Below, piece after piece: positions 36,882-44,818 of a stretch of 64,000 bases of DNA. Positions within the stretch are counted from its first letter, which is position 1. Every line of letters starts with the position of its first letter. This DNA comes from Gallionella sp. (GTDB taxonomy: Bacteria; Pseudomonadota; Gammaproteobacteria; Burkholderiales; Gallionellaceae), in assembly GCA_028707275.1 (NCBI GenBank), contig JAQTUP010000006.1, forward strand, positions 1 to 64,000. The letters run 5' to 3'. The translations under genes were made by a program, and so were the position numbers. Below the pieces are notes generated by a model. It was not told where the DNA came from. It worked only from the letters and a program-made list of their open reading frames with translations, and ran no database searches.

Positions 36882-37457
36882 ATGAAAAATTATAAAGGTC
36901 TCGTTTACCCGGTATGGAGTCGCGCAGCGCGTCTGCTGGCGATCTTGTTACTGGTTTGCCCGGCGGGCGCGCACGCCACGGCGCCGCGTATCACCGCAGA
37001 ATTGTTCGGCGAAGAGAAAAAGGTCGATATCGCGGCCTACCAGGTGAGTGTGCCGGATGCCGGGGGTAAATCGGAGGGCGCGTTGGTGGTGGATATTGTG
37101 ATGCGAGCGTTCAATGCGGCAGGCAAGACCCCCGCCCTGGATGTGTTGCCCTCAAGACAGCTGGCAATCTATGCCTTGTTCAATAATGACGTGCAGGCGT
37201 TGATCGGCAGTCCGCAGGATATTGCGGAAAAGTACAGGAACCAGTACCGGATGGTGGTGTTTTATCTCAGGGCGGATGAGCCGGTTGCGCTGATCTTCAG
37301 CAATCGTCGCGGACGAGCGCTGCACAAATCCTTCGTCGATGGAATGCACAAAATCCTCAGGAGCGGCGAATATGTGGAAATTTTCGAAAAATATCACATC
37401 AGTCCAGGCGCTGATTATATGACCCGTTTAAAACGCCAGAATCCGGACTGGAAATGA
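36882..37457 (+). CDS. Periplasmic solute-binding (family 3-like) protein A
   Basis: A 191-residue protein with a signal peptide (AGAHA cleavage, near residue 33) and a single compact domain like the second half of family-3 solute-binding proteins (VDIVMRAFNAAGKTPALDVLPSRQLAIYALFNNDVQALIG, then FVDGMHKILRSGEYVEIFEKY, given here as shortened motif runs). No ABC permease or ATPase gene is nearby, so it more likely presents a ligand to the adjacent kinase than feeds a transporter. Its stop overlaps the next ATG. Confidence 0.7.
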   Translation: MKNYKGLVYPVWSRAARLLAILLLVCPAGAHATAPRITAELFGEEKKVDIAAYQVSVPDAGGKSEGALVVDIVMRAFNAAGKTPALDVLPSRQLAIYALFNNDVQALIGSPQDIAEKYRNQYRMVVFYLRADEPVALIFSNRRGRALHKSFVDGMHKILRSGEYVEIFEKYHISPGADYMTRLKRQNPDWK

Positions 37458-38269
37458 GCACAGCATCCCTGATCGGAAAAATTTCGATCAGGGTCATCTC
37501 CTTATACCTGCTGGTAAACTCGGTTCAGGCTGAACCTGTCGTGTTTGAGTCGACCGACACGCCTCCTTACTGGTCAGCGACGCTGCCTGGCGACGGCCTG
37601 GGCGGGAGCATTTTAAAGCTGTTGTCGGATGCTGCGGGTATCGAATACACCATAGCGTATTTGCCGGTGAAGCGTTACCGGCAAAGCGTGGCCGCGTATA
37701 TCGTGGGTGACCCTGACATGCTGATCGATCAGCGGCATCGCGCGATCTTTCCCTTTGGCCTGTTCCGTTCTGCCTTCTTCTATTACAAACCGCAACACGA
37801 CGTGATTGAATTTCGTACTTTGCGGGAATTGCGCGGGCATACGCTGGGCGTGTTGCGTGGGACTCTGGAGGATAAGGATTATTTCGTGCGCAACGGGATC
37901 AAGGTGGAAGAGAGCGATTCGGTCGAATCGCTGATCAGAAAGCTCAGGCGGGGCAGGATCGATTTTTGCATTCTGGTCGAAGGCACTGGACGCTATGCCA
38001 TAGCACAACTTTTTCCGGCAGAACAGAATAATTTCGTCCGGGTGACTATTGCAGGCTCAGTCAGACCCATCGCCCTGATGATAGATCTCGACGCTCCCGG
38101 GGGGTGGGAGAATGCGCAGCGTTACCGGCAGATCCTGGTAAAAACGCTGCACAGTCAGCAATATCAGCGTACCGTTGCGGCCTTTTATGGCATGGACGGC
38201 ATCCCTGCTGACAGGCAGGCGCAGCTGAAAAAATTTATCCAGTATTACGAAAACACCTGGGATCAGTAA
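37454..38269 (+). CDS. Periplasmic solute-binding (family 3-like) protein B
   Basis: A 271-residue family-3-type solute-binding protein with a signal sequence (residues 1-27, cleavage after VQA). ESTDTPPYWSATLPGDGLGG and LRELRGHTLGVLRGTLED are typical of the fold. It overlaps the preceding gene by 4 nt and the kinase gene downstream by 1 nt (TAATG), so the three are translated together. It is probably a sensing partner of the first hybrid kinase; no transport genes adjoin it. Confidence 0.8.
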   Translation: MSTASLIGKISIRVISLYLLVNSVQAEPVVFESTDTPPYWSATLPGDGLGGSILKLLSDAAGIEYTIAYLPVKRYRQSVAAYIVGDPDMLIDQRHRAIFPFGLFRSAFFYYKPQHDVIEFRTLRELRGHTLGVLRGTLEDKDYFVRNGIKVEESDSVESLIRKLRRGRIDFCILVEGTGRYAIAQLFPAEQNNFVRVTIAGSVRPIALMIDLDAPGGWENAQRYRQILVKTLHSQQYQRTVAAFYGMDGIPADRQAQLKKFIQYYENTWDQ

Positions 38270-40845
38270 TGCAAAGCGAGAAGGAACACGCAGCAGATAA
38301 ATCACTTTATCGTGAACTCACGATCGCGTTGGTCGTGCTGGTGTCACTGGTGTCGGTGGCGGTCAGTCTGCTCAATTATGTTTATTCCTCGCGCGCAGCG
38401 GGTGCGTTGCTGGAGAACCGCGTCGCAGAATATACCGTCCATCTGCGTGAATCGCTCGAATGGCCGCTGTGGAATATAGATGATGAACTGATAGACAGAA
38501 TAGGTCGGGCAGTTACGACGAATGCGGAAATCGCAGCGTTAACCATTCAGGATGACAGGCAGCGTGTCGTCTACCACCACGAAAATCCGAACGGCAACAA
38601 GCTTACCCGGCAGTTTGTCATCGAACATGAAGGTAGAGTCATCGGTCGTGTTGAAATCGGTTTGTCGTTGCGAGCCTATGAAGAGCAAAACCTGTGGCTG
38701 TTATTTAACAGTATCGGCACAGCCGTCCTGCTGATCATCAGCCTCTTGGGCGCGATGCGCTGGATGTTGGCCAGGCTGTTAAAAAAACCGGTCGATGCGC
38801 TGGTGTGCGCAATCGACGAAGTGATAGAGGGCAATTATCCTCCGGTTGAGCTGGCGCAAACATACACTGAATTCGCCCCCATTATTTCCGGGTTCAGTGC
38901 GATGTCGGACGCCGTCGCAAGCCGTGAAAACAGCTTGCGCCAGTCAAATGAGCGTCTGGCTGCTGAAATTGACGAACGCCGCCGGGTTGAGGATGCCTTG
39001 CGTGTCAATGAGGAGAGGTTGAAACTGGCGACCAGTGCAGGGCATGTCGGTATCTGGGACTGGAATGTCGTCAAAAATGTGCTGACCTGGGATGACAGCA
39101 TGTATGCCCTGTACGGGATTGAAAAAGAGGATTTCGGCGGCGCCTATGACGCCTGGATTCGTACCCTGCATCCCGATGACCGTCAGTTTACCGACGGGGA
39201 AATTCAGGCTGCACTGCGCGGCGAACGCGAATATGCCCCTGAATTTCGCATTCTCCGTCCCGATGGCACCCTGCGGAATATCAAGGCCTCGGCGAAAACC
39301 TACCATGACCCGCAAGGCGTACCCACCCGTATGGTAGGCACCAATTTTGACATCACAGATCTCAAACGAGTCGAAGGCGAACTGAGGAAATACAAGGATC
39401 ATCTGGAAGAAGAGGTGCAGCAGCGAACAACCGATCTGGTGCTGGCCCGCAATGCGGCCGATGCGGCAAATCGCGCCAAGAGCGTATTCCTGGCCAACAT
39501 GAGTCACGAACTGCGCACCCCGTTAAATGCCGTGCTGGGTTTTTCCGCCATGATGCGCAACGACCCGTTATTGTCACAGGGACAACGTGAAAATCTGGAC
39601 ATTATCAATCGCAGCGGGGAATATCTGTTGGCACTGATTAACGATGTGCTGGAAATGGCCAAGATCGAAGCCGGTCGGGTGCAGCTCGAATCCATGCCGA
39701 TCGATCTGGGGACACTGGTGCGCGATGTCACCGACATGATGCAACTGCGTGCGCAGCAGAAGGGGCTGCAGCTGCTGGTCGATCAGTCCTCGGAATTTCC
39801 GCGCTATATCAGGGGAGACGAGGCGCGCCTGCGCCAGATATTGATCAATCTGGTGGGCAATGCGGTAAAATTTACCCGGCAAGGGGGGGTGACTGTGCGC
39901 TTCGGCATGAAACCGAATGTCACGCCGCAGCGCCTGCTGATCGAGGTTGAAGATACAGGCCCCGGCATCAGGGCGGCAGATCAGCAAAAAATCTTCGAGC
40001 CCTTCGTGCAAGTAGGAGAGGCGGCGGCTCAAAAGGGCACGGGGCTGGGGCTGACGATCACCCAGCAGTTTGTGCAACTGATGGGCGGGACGATTTCTCT
40101 GGAGAGCACTTTTGGTCTGGGGGCTACCTTCCGGGTAGAGTTGCCGGTCGAGCTGGCCGATTCCGCCGAGGTGTTCACATCCGCCGCAGCAGTCACAGGC
40201 GAGATCGTCGGCCTGGTGCCCGGTCAGCCGGAACACCGCATCTTGATCGTTGAAGATCAGTTGGAGAATCAATTGTTGCTCAGCCAGCTGATGGCGCGCA
40301 TAGGTTTGCCGGTGAGGGTGGCCGGGAACGGCGAACAGGCACTGGTTTTGTTTGAGCGCTGGCATCCGGATTTGATCTGGATGGACAGGCGCATGCCGGT
40401 GATGGACGGTCTGGAAGCGGCCAGACGCATCCGGGCGTTGCCCGGCGGAACTGACGTGAAAATAGTCGCGGTGACGGCGTCGGCCTTCAAGGAACAACGC
40501 GACGAGATGCTGGCCGCAGGTATGGATGATTTTGTGCGTAAACCCTACCGGTTCAATGAAATCTATGAATCCTTGAGCCGCCAGTTAGGGGTGCAATATG
40601 TCTATGCGGAGGCGCCCGCCGAAGACGATGCGGGTGCCGCGCCCCCGAGCGCAGAATCTCTGTCGGCATTGCCATCCGCCGTGCGCCGCGAGTTGCAGGA
40701 GGCGCTGGAGAGCCTGGAGGGGGCGCGCATCAGCGCCGTCATCGGGCATATTGTTGACGTTGATTTGAAAAAATCGTTAAGCCATCTGGCGGATAATTAT
40801 GACTATCCGGCTATACTCAGAGCATTGCAGACGAAGGATAAATGA
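38269..40845 (+). CDS. Membrane hybrid histidine kinase 1
   Basis: An 858-residue sensor: TM1 about 15-37, a periplasmic domain of about 100 residues with a PLWNIDDELIDRI motif, TM2 about 145-170, HAMP-like and coiled-coil regions, one PAS/PAC domain (about 245-365), HisKA with His413 in MSHELRTPLNA, HATPase (N-box NLVGNAVKF, G-boxes DTGPGI and GTGLGL), then a REC domain with Asp706 in WMDRRMPVMDG. A tail of about 60 residues after REC (RRELQEALESLEGARI to ILRAL) is shared by all four kinases of the array. It starts on the last base of the solute-binding protein stop and is followed 1 nt later by its REC-HD-GYP partner. Confidence 0.95.
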   Translation: MQSEKEHAADKSLYRELTIALVVLVSLVSVAVSLLNYVYSSRAAGALLENRVAEYTVHLRESLEWPLWNIDDELIDRIGRAVTTNAEIAALTIQDDRQRVVYHHENPNGNKLTRQFVIEHEGRVIGRVEIGLSLRAYEEQNLWLLFNSIGTAVLLIISLLGAMRWMLARLLKKPVDALVCAIDEVIEGNYPPVELAQTYTEFAPIISGFSAMSDAVASRENSLRQSNERLAAEIDERRRVEDALRVNEERLKLATSAGHVGIWDWNVVKNVLTWDDSMYALYGIEKEDFGGAYDAWIRTLHPDDRQFTDGEIQAALRGEREYAPEFRILRPDGTLRNIKASAKTYHDPQGVPTRMVGTNFDITDLKRVEGELRKYKDHLEEEVQQRTTDLVLARNAADAANRAKSVFLANMSHELRTPLNAVLGFSAMMRNDPLLSQGQRENLDIINRSGEYLLALINDVLEMAKIEAGRVQLESMPIDLGTLVRDVTDMMQLRAQQKGLQLLVDQSSEFPRYIRGDEARLRQILINLVGNAVKFTRQGGVTVRFGMKPNVTPQRLLIEVEDTGPGIRAADQQKIFEPFVQVGEAAAQKGTGLGLTITQQFVQLMGGTISLESTFGLGATFRVELPVELADSAEVFTSAAAVTGEIVGLVPGQPEHRILIVEDQLENQLLLSQLMARIGLPVRVAGNGEQALVLFERWHPDLIWMDRRMPVMDGLEAARRIRALPGGTDVKIVAVTASAFKEQRDEMLAAGMDDFVRKPYRFNEIYESLSRQLGVQYVYAEAPAEDDAGAAPPSAESLSALPSAVRRELQEALESLEGARISAVIGHIVDVDLKKSLSHLADNYDYPAILRALQTKDK

Positions 40846-40846
40846 A

Positions 40847-41872
40847 ATGGCGATACTCGCGGTCGACGATACACAGGCCTCCCTCAAGCTGTTGGCGGAG
40901 ATTCTGAAGGCAGAAGGGTATGAGGTGCGCGCGGCGATCAGCGGCGAGTTGGCCTTGCGTGCGGCGATGGCTAATCCGCCGGAACTGGTGTTGCTCGATA
41001 TACGCATGCCCGTGATGGACGGATATGAAGTTTGCAGGCGCCTGAAGGCTGAGCCTGCAACGCGCGATGTGCCGGTCATTTTTCTGAGCGCCGCCTCTGA
41101 AACAGTCGATAAGGTGCAAGGATTTGGGGTGGGATGCGTCGACTATGTCACCAAGCCTTATCAGCGCGAGGAATTGCTGGCACGGGTACGCACCCATCTG
41201 GAGCTCAACCGGCTGCGCCACCATTTGGAAGCGCTGGTGGAAAAACGCACGCACGAGCTGATTGCGAGCCATCGTGAAACGATCGTCACCATGACTCGTG
41301 CGGCTTCGTACAAGGACGAGGAGACCGGGGCGCATGTGGCGCGCGTGAGCTTCTACAGCGTGGAGTTGGCTCAGGCATTGGGCATGGATGCCGAATTTTG
41401 CGACATCATCCACTACGCGAGCCCCATGCATGATGTGGGCAAGATTGCGATTCCGGATGCGATCCTGGGTAAGCCTGGCAAGTTTGAGCCGCACGAATGG
41501 GAGATTATGAAAACCCACGCCGCGCTGGGCGCGAAAATGCTCGGTGGTTCGGATTCCCCTTACCTGGTCATGGGCGCCGAGATCGCGGGCGGACACCATG
41601 AGCGCTGGGACGGCGGCGGTTATCCGCTGGGGATCCGGGGTGAGGCGATCCCGCTGTCTGCGCGCATCATGCAGATTTGCGATGTGTACGATGCACTGCG
41701 TTCCCGGCGCCCCTATAAGGAAGCGTTCAGCCATGAACGCAGCACGGAAATTATTCTCGCAGGTGACGGGCGCACCCAGCCTTCGCACTTCGATCCTGCC
41801 ATACTCGAATCCTTCGGGGGGCTTGCCGGGCGCTTTTGCGATATTTTCGAGGCGCACAAGGAGGACGGCTGA
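40847..41872 (+). CDS. REC-HD-GYP response regulator 1
   Basis: A 341-residue regulator: REC domain (about 1-120, phosphoacceptor Asp51 in LLDIRMPVMDGYEVC), a coiled linker (HLELNRLRHHLEALVEKRT) and an HD-GYP domain with HDVGK and HHERWDGGGYP, the motifs of active c-di-GMP phosphodiesterases that make GMP or pGpG. It immediately follows the stop of kinase 1. The first 130 codons are almost the same as those of the regulator at 44819, but the output domain differs. Confidence 0.95.
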   Translation: MAILAVDDTQASLKLLAEILKAEGYEVRAAISGELALRAAMANPPELVLLDIRMPVMDGYEVCRRLKAEPATRDVPVIFLSAASETVDKVQGFGVGCVDYVTKPYQREELLARVRTHLELNRLRHHLEALVEKRTHELIASHRETIVTMTRAASYKDEETGAHVARVSFYSVELAQALGMDAEFCDIIHYASPMHDVGKIAIPDAILGKPGKFEPHEWEIMKTHAALGAKMLGGSDSPYLVMGAEIAGGHHERWDGGGYPLGIRGEAIPLSARIMQICDVYDALRSRRPYKEAFSHERSTEIILAGDGRTQPSHFDPAILESFGGLAGRFCDIFEAHKEDG

Positions 41873-41934
41873 CGCTTGGATCGTGACAGCCTGGCATCTG
41901 TCGGCTCGCTGGCTAGCATGGGGGCGGCGCATCC

Positions 41935-42000
41935 GGGCTGCCCCCGGCGAAGTTGATTTGAATTATGACCTGATTACTGCGTAACATCAGGTCATAATTC
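41935..42000. repeat. Palindromic repeat, copy 3, between cassettes
   Basis: GGGCTGCCCCCGGCGAAGTT (41935-41954) is followed by an extended imperfect palindrome: GAATTATGACCTGAT (41960 on) pairs with ATCAGGTCATAATTC (41986-42000). The inner part is the CTGATGTTAC hairpin with 2 nt missing in the left arm. It lies in the 185-nt gap between regulator 1 and kinase 2. Confidence 0.75.
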
Positions 42001-42057
42001 GCGCGTCAGCAAGTGTTGAAGAGGGTTCGCGGTGAGCCAAAAATAAGGGTGAAATGG

Positions 42058-44805
42058 ATGAGCCTCAAAAACAGTCTGCCTGATTTTTCCCGCAACCTCT
42101 GGCTTACGATGGGGTTGTTCGTGGTGGTGTCTGTCACGTTCGGTTTTTACGCCTACCTTGAGAAACAGGTCGATCATGCAAACGAGTTGCGGCTTCAATC
42201 ATTTTTGCTGGCCGACGAATTGCGCCAGTCGTCTGATGATCTGACCCGCATGGTGCGCACCTATGTGGTGACCGGCGACCCCCTCTATAAACAACATTAT
42301 CGGGAAATCCTCGATATCCGCGAGGGCAGAATCCCCCGTCCAGTCGCATATGGAGACATCTACTGGGATCTGGTGCTGGCCGACAACCAGCGGCCCCGTC
42401 CGCGCGGACAGGCGGCCCCTTTACTGGAGCTGATGCGGCAAGCCGGTTTTACCGAAGGTGAGTTCGCCAGGCTTGCGCAAGCCAAAGCCAACTCCGATAT
42501 GCTCACACGGCCGGAATTTGCCGCCATGGCGCTGATCGAATCCACCGTGCCTGTCAGTGAAGACAACCGCCTCAAGGCAAACCGGATGCTGAACGATGCA
42601 TCTTATCACCAGGCCAAGTACGGCATCATGCGACCGATCAGCGAGTGCTATCAGATGATGGAACAACGCACGTCTGGGAGCGTCCATGCCGCCGAGCGGC
42701 TGGCTACGCTGGTACGCCTGATGCTCATTGCATTTGGACTGCTGCTGGCATTCACCTTGTGGCGCGCATATCGGGCATTGTATGCCACGCTGGGTTGTTC
42801 TGTGGATGAGTTGCAAGGGCGCATTGCCAGCCTCGGCAGAGGGGAATTTTTCTCTGTTATTCCAGTCGCGCGCGGAATGGATGACAGTGTGCTGGGCTGG
42901 TTATCGGCAATGCAGATCAATCTTGCACAACTCGATGCCGGGCGTCGACAGGTTGAAGATGAATTGCGAAAAACTCAATCAAATCTGATTGCAGCGCAGA
43001 AGTTGGCAGCGATCGGCTCCTGGGAATGGGATGTGCGAAATGACGTCGCGAACTGGTCTGACGAGACTTATCGGATATTCGGCATAGATAAGGATGAATT
43101 GAAGGCGCATCGCGAGAATTTCCTCGACATGATCCTGGCAGAGGACAGGGGAAAGGTTGACCAGGCGTTGACTGCCGCCTTGAGTGGAGAGAGTCAATAC
43201 GATATCGAATACCGGGTATGCCTTGCCGATGGCACAAATAAAGTCATTCATGCACGGGCAGAAATCATACGGGATGCTGAAGCTAAGCCCACGGTGATGA
43301 CCGGCACGGTGCAGGATATCACCCAGCGTAAGCACGCAGAAGAAGAACTTCGACACTACAAGGATCACCTTGAAGAAGAGGTGCAGCAGCGGACAGCCGA
43401 TCTGGTGCTGGCGCTCAATGCGGCCGATGCGGCGAATCGAGCCAAGAGCGTGTTCCTGGCTAACATGAGTCACGAATTGCGCACCCCGTTAAATGCCGTG
43501 CTGGGTTTTTCCGGCATGATGCGCAACGACCCGCTGCTGTCAAAGGGGCAACGTGAAAATCTGGACATTATCAATCGCAGCGGGGAATATCTGTTGGCAC
43601 TGATTAACGATGTGCTGGAAATGGCCAGGATCGAAGCAGGTCGGGTGCAGCTGGAATCCGCGCCGATCGATCTGGGCGCGCTGGTGCTTGATGTCACCGA
43701 GATGATGCAACTGCGTGCGCAGCAGAAGGGGCTGCAACTGCGGGTCGACCAGTCTTCTGCATTCCCGCGTTACATCAGGGGGGACGAGGCGCGATTGCGC
43801 CAGATATTGATTAACCTGGTGGGCAATGCGGTGAAATTTACCCGGCAAGGGGGTGTGACGGTGCGCTTTTGCATGAAACCGAATGTCACGCCGCAGCGAT
43901 TGCTGATCGAAATCGAGGATACTGGGCCGGGCATCAGGCTGGACGACAAGGAAAAGATCTTCGAGCCGTTCGTACAGGTAGGAGAGGCGGCGGCCCAAAA
44001 AGGTACCGGGCTTGGGTTGACGATCACCCGGCAGTTCGTGCAACTGATGGGCGGGACGATTTCTTTGGAGAGCACTTTTGGCCTGGGGGCTACCTTCCGG
44101 GTGGAGTTGCCGGTCGAGCTGGCCGATTCTGCCGAGGTGGTGACATCCGCAGCGGCAGTCAAAGGCGAGATTGTCGGCCTGGCGCCCGGTCAGCCGGAAC
44201 ACCGCATCCTGATCGTTGAAGACCAGCCGGAGAATCAATTATTGCTCAGCCAGCTGATGGCGCGCATAGGCTTGCCGGTGAGGGTGGCCGGGAACGGTGA
44301 ACAGGCATTGGCTTTGTTTGAGCGCTGGCATCCGGATTTGATCTGGATGGACAGACGCATGCCGGTGATGGACGGCCTGGAAGCTGCACGGCGCATCCGT
44401 CAACTGCCCGGCGGAACTGAGGTGAAAATAGTCGCGGTGACGGCGTCAGCCTTTAAGGAGCAACGCGACGAGATGCTGGCGGCAGGTATGGATGATTTCG
44501 TGCGTAAACCCTACCGCTTCAACGAGATATATAACTGCCTGGCCAATCAACTGGGCGTGCAATACACTTACGCCCAGGCACTGTCGGCAGAAGATGACCG
44601 TGACATGGTTTTGACGGAGAAGGTGATGTCGGCGTTGCCGGAGCGGTTGCGCTGCGAACTCCACGAGGCACTGGAGAGCCTGGAAGATGCGCGCATCAGA
44701 GCCATTATCGGGCAGATTGGCGATACTGATTTGCAAAAGTCGTTGATCCGTCTGGCGGATAATTACGATTATCCGGCTATACTCAAGGCATTGCAGACGA
44801 ACTGA
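42058..44805 (+). CDS. Membrane hybrid histidine kinase 2
   Basis: A 915-residue kinase. TM1 (about 15-37) and TM2 (about 223-243) enclose a long helical periplasmic domain (QSSDDLTRMVRTYVVTGDPLY) like a four-helix bundle sensor. Then come a HAMP-like linker, one PAS domain (about 310-430), HisKA with His472 (MSHELRTPLNA), HATPase, REC with Asp765 and the shared tail. From the coiled coil before HisKA to the end it is nearly the same as kinase 1, including 79 identical consecutive bases. ATG 42058 is supported by AAGGG 9 nt upstream; a GTG at 42013 is less likely. Confidence 0.94.
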   Translation: MSLKNSLPDFSRNLWLTMGLFVVVSVTFGFYAYLEKQVDHANELRLQSFLLADELRQSSDDLTRMVRTYVVTGDPLYKQHYREILDIREGRIPRPVAYGDIYWDLVLADNQRPRPRGQAAPLLELMRQAGFTEGEFARLAQAKANSDMLTRPEFAAMALIESTVPVSEDNRLKANRMLNDASYHQAKYGIMRPISECYQMMEQRTSGSVHAAERLATLVRLMLIAFGLLLAFTLWRAYRALYATLGCSVDELQGRIASLGRGEFFSVIPVARGMDDSVLGWLSAMQINLAQLDAGRRQVEDELRKTQSNLIAAQKLAAIGSWEWDVRNDVANWSDETYRIFGIDKDELKAHRENFLDMILAEDRGKVDQALTAALSGESQYDIEYRVCLADGTNKVIHARAEIIRDAEAKPTVMTGTVQDITQRKHAEEELRHYKDHLEEEVQQRTADLVLALNAADAANRAKSVFLANMSHELRTPLNAVLGFSGMMRNDPLLSKGQRENLDIINRSGEYLLALINDVLEMARIEAGRVQLESAPIDLGALVLDVTEMMQLRAQQKGLQLRVDQSSAFPRYIRGDEARLRQILINLVGNAVKFTRQGGVTVRFCMKPNVTPQRLLIEIEDTGPGIRLDDKEKIFEPFVQVGEAAAQKGTGLGLTITRQFVQLMGGTISLESTFGLGATFRVELPVELADSAEVVTSAAAVKGEIVGLAPGQPEHRILIVEDQPENQLLLSQLMARIGLPVRVAGNGEQALALFERWHPDLIWMDRRMPVMDGLEAARRIRQLPGGTEVKIVAVTASAFKEQRDEMLAAGMDDFVRKPYRFNEIYNCLANQLGVQYTYAQALSAEDDRDMVLTEKVMSALPERLRCELHEALESLEDARIRAIIGQIGDTDLQKSLIRLADNYDYPAILKALQTN

Positions 44806-44818
44806 TCGGATAAGCGAT

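Noticed and set aside
40817-41932. Minus-strand open frame of 371 codons opposite regulator 1
   Set aside because: The plus strand encodes an intact REC-HD-GYP protein; the antisense product is His/Arg-rich with no motif.
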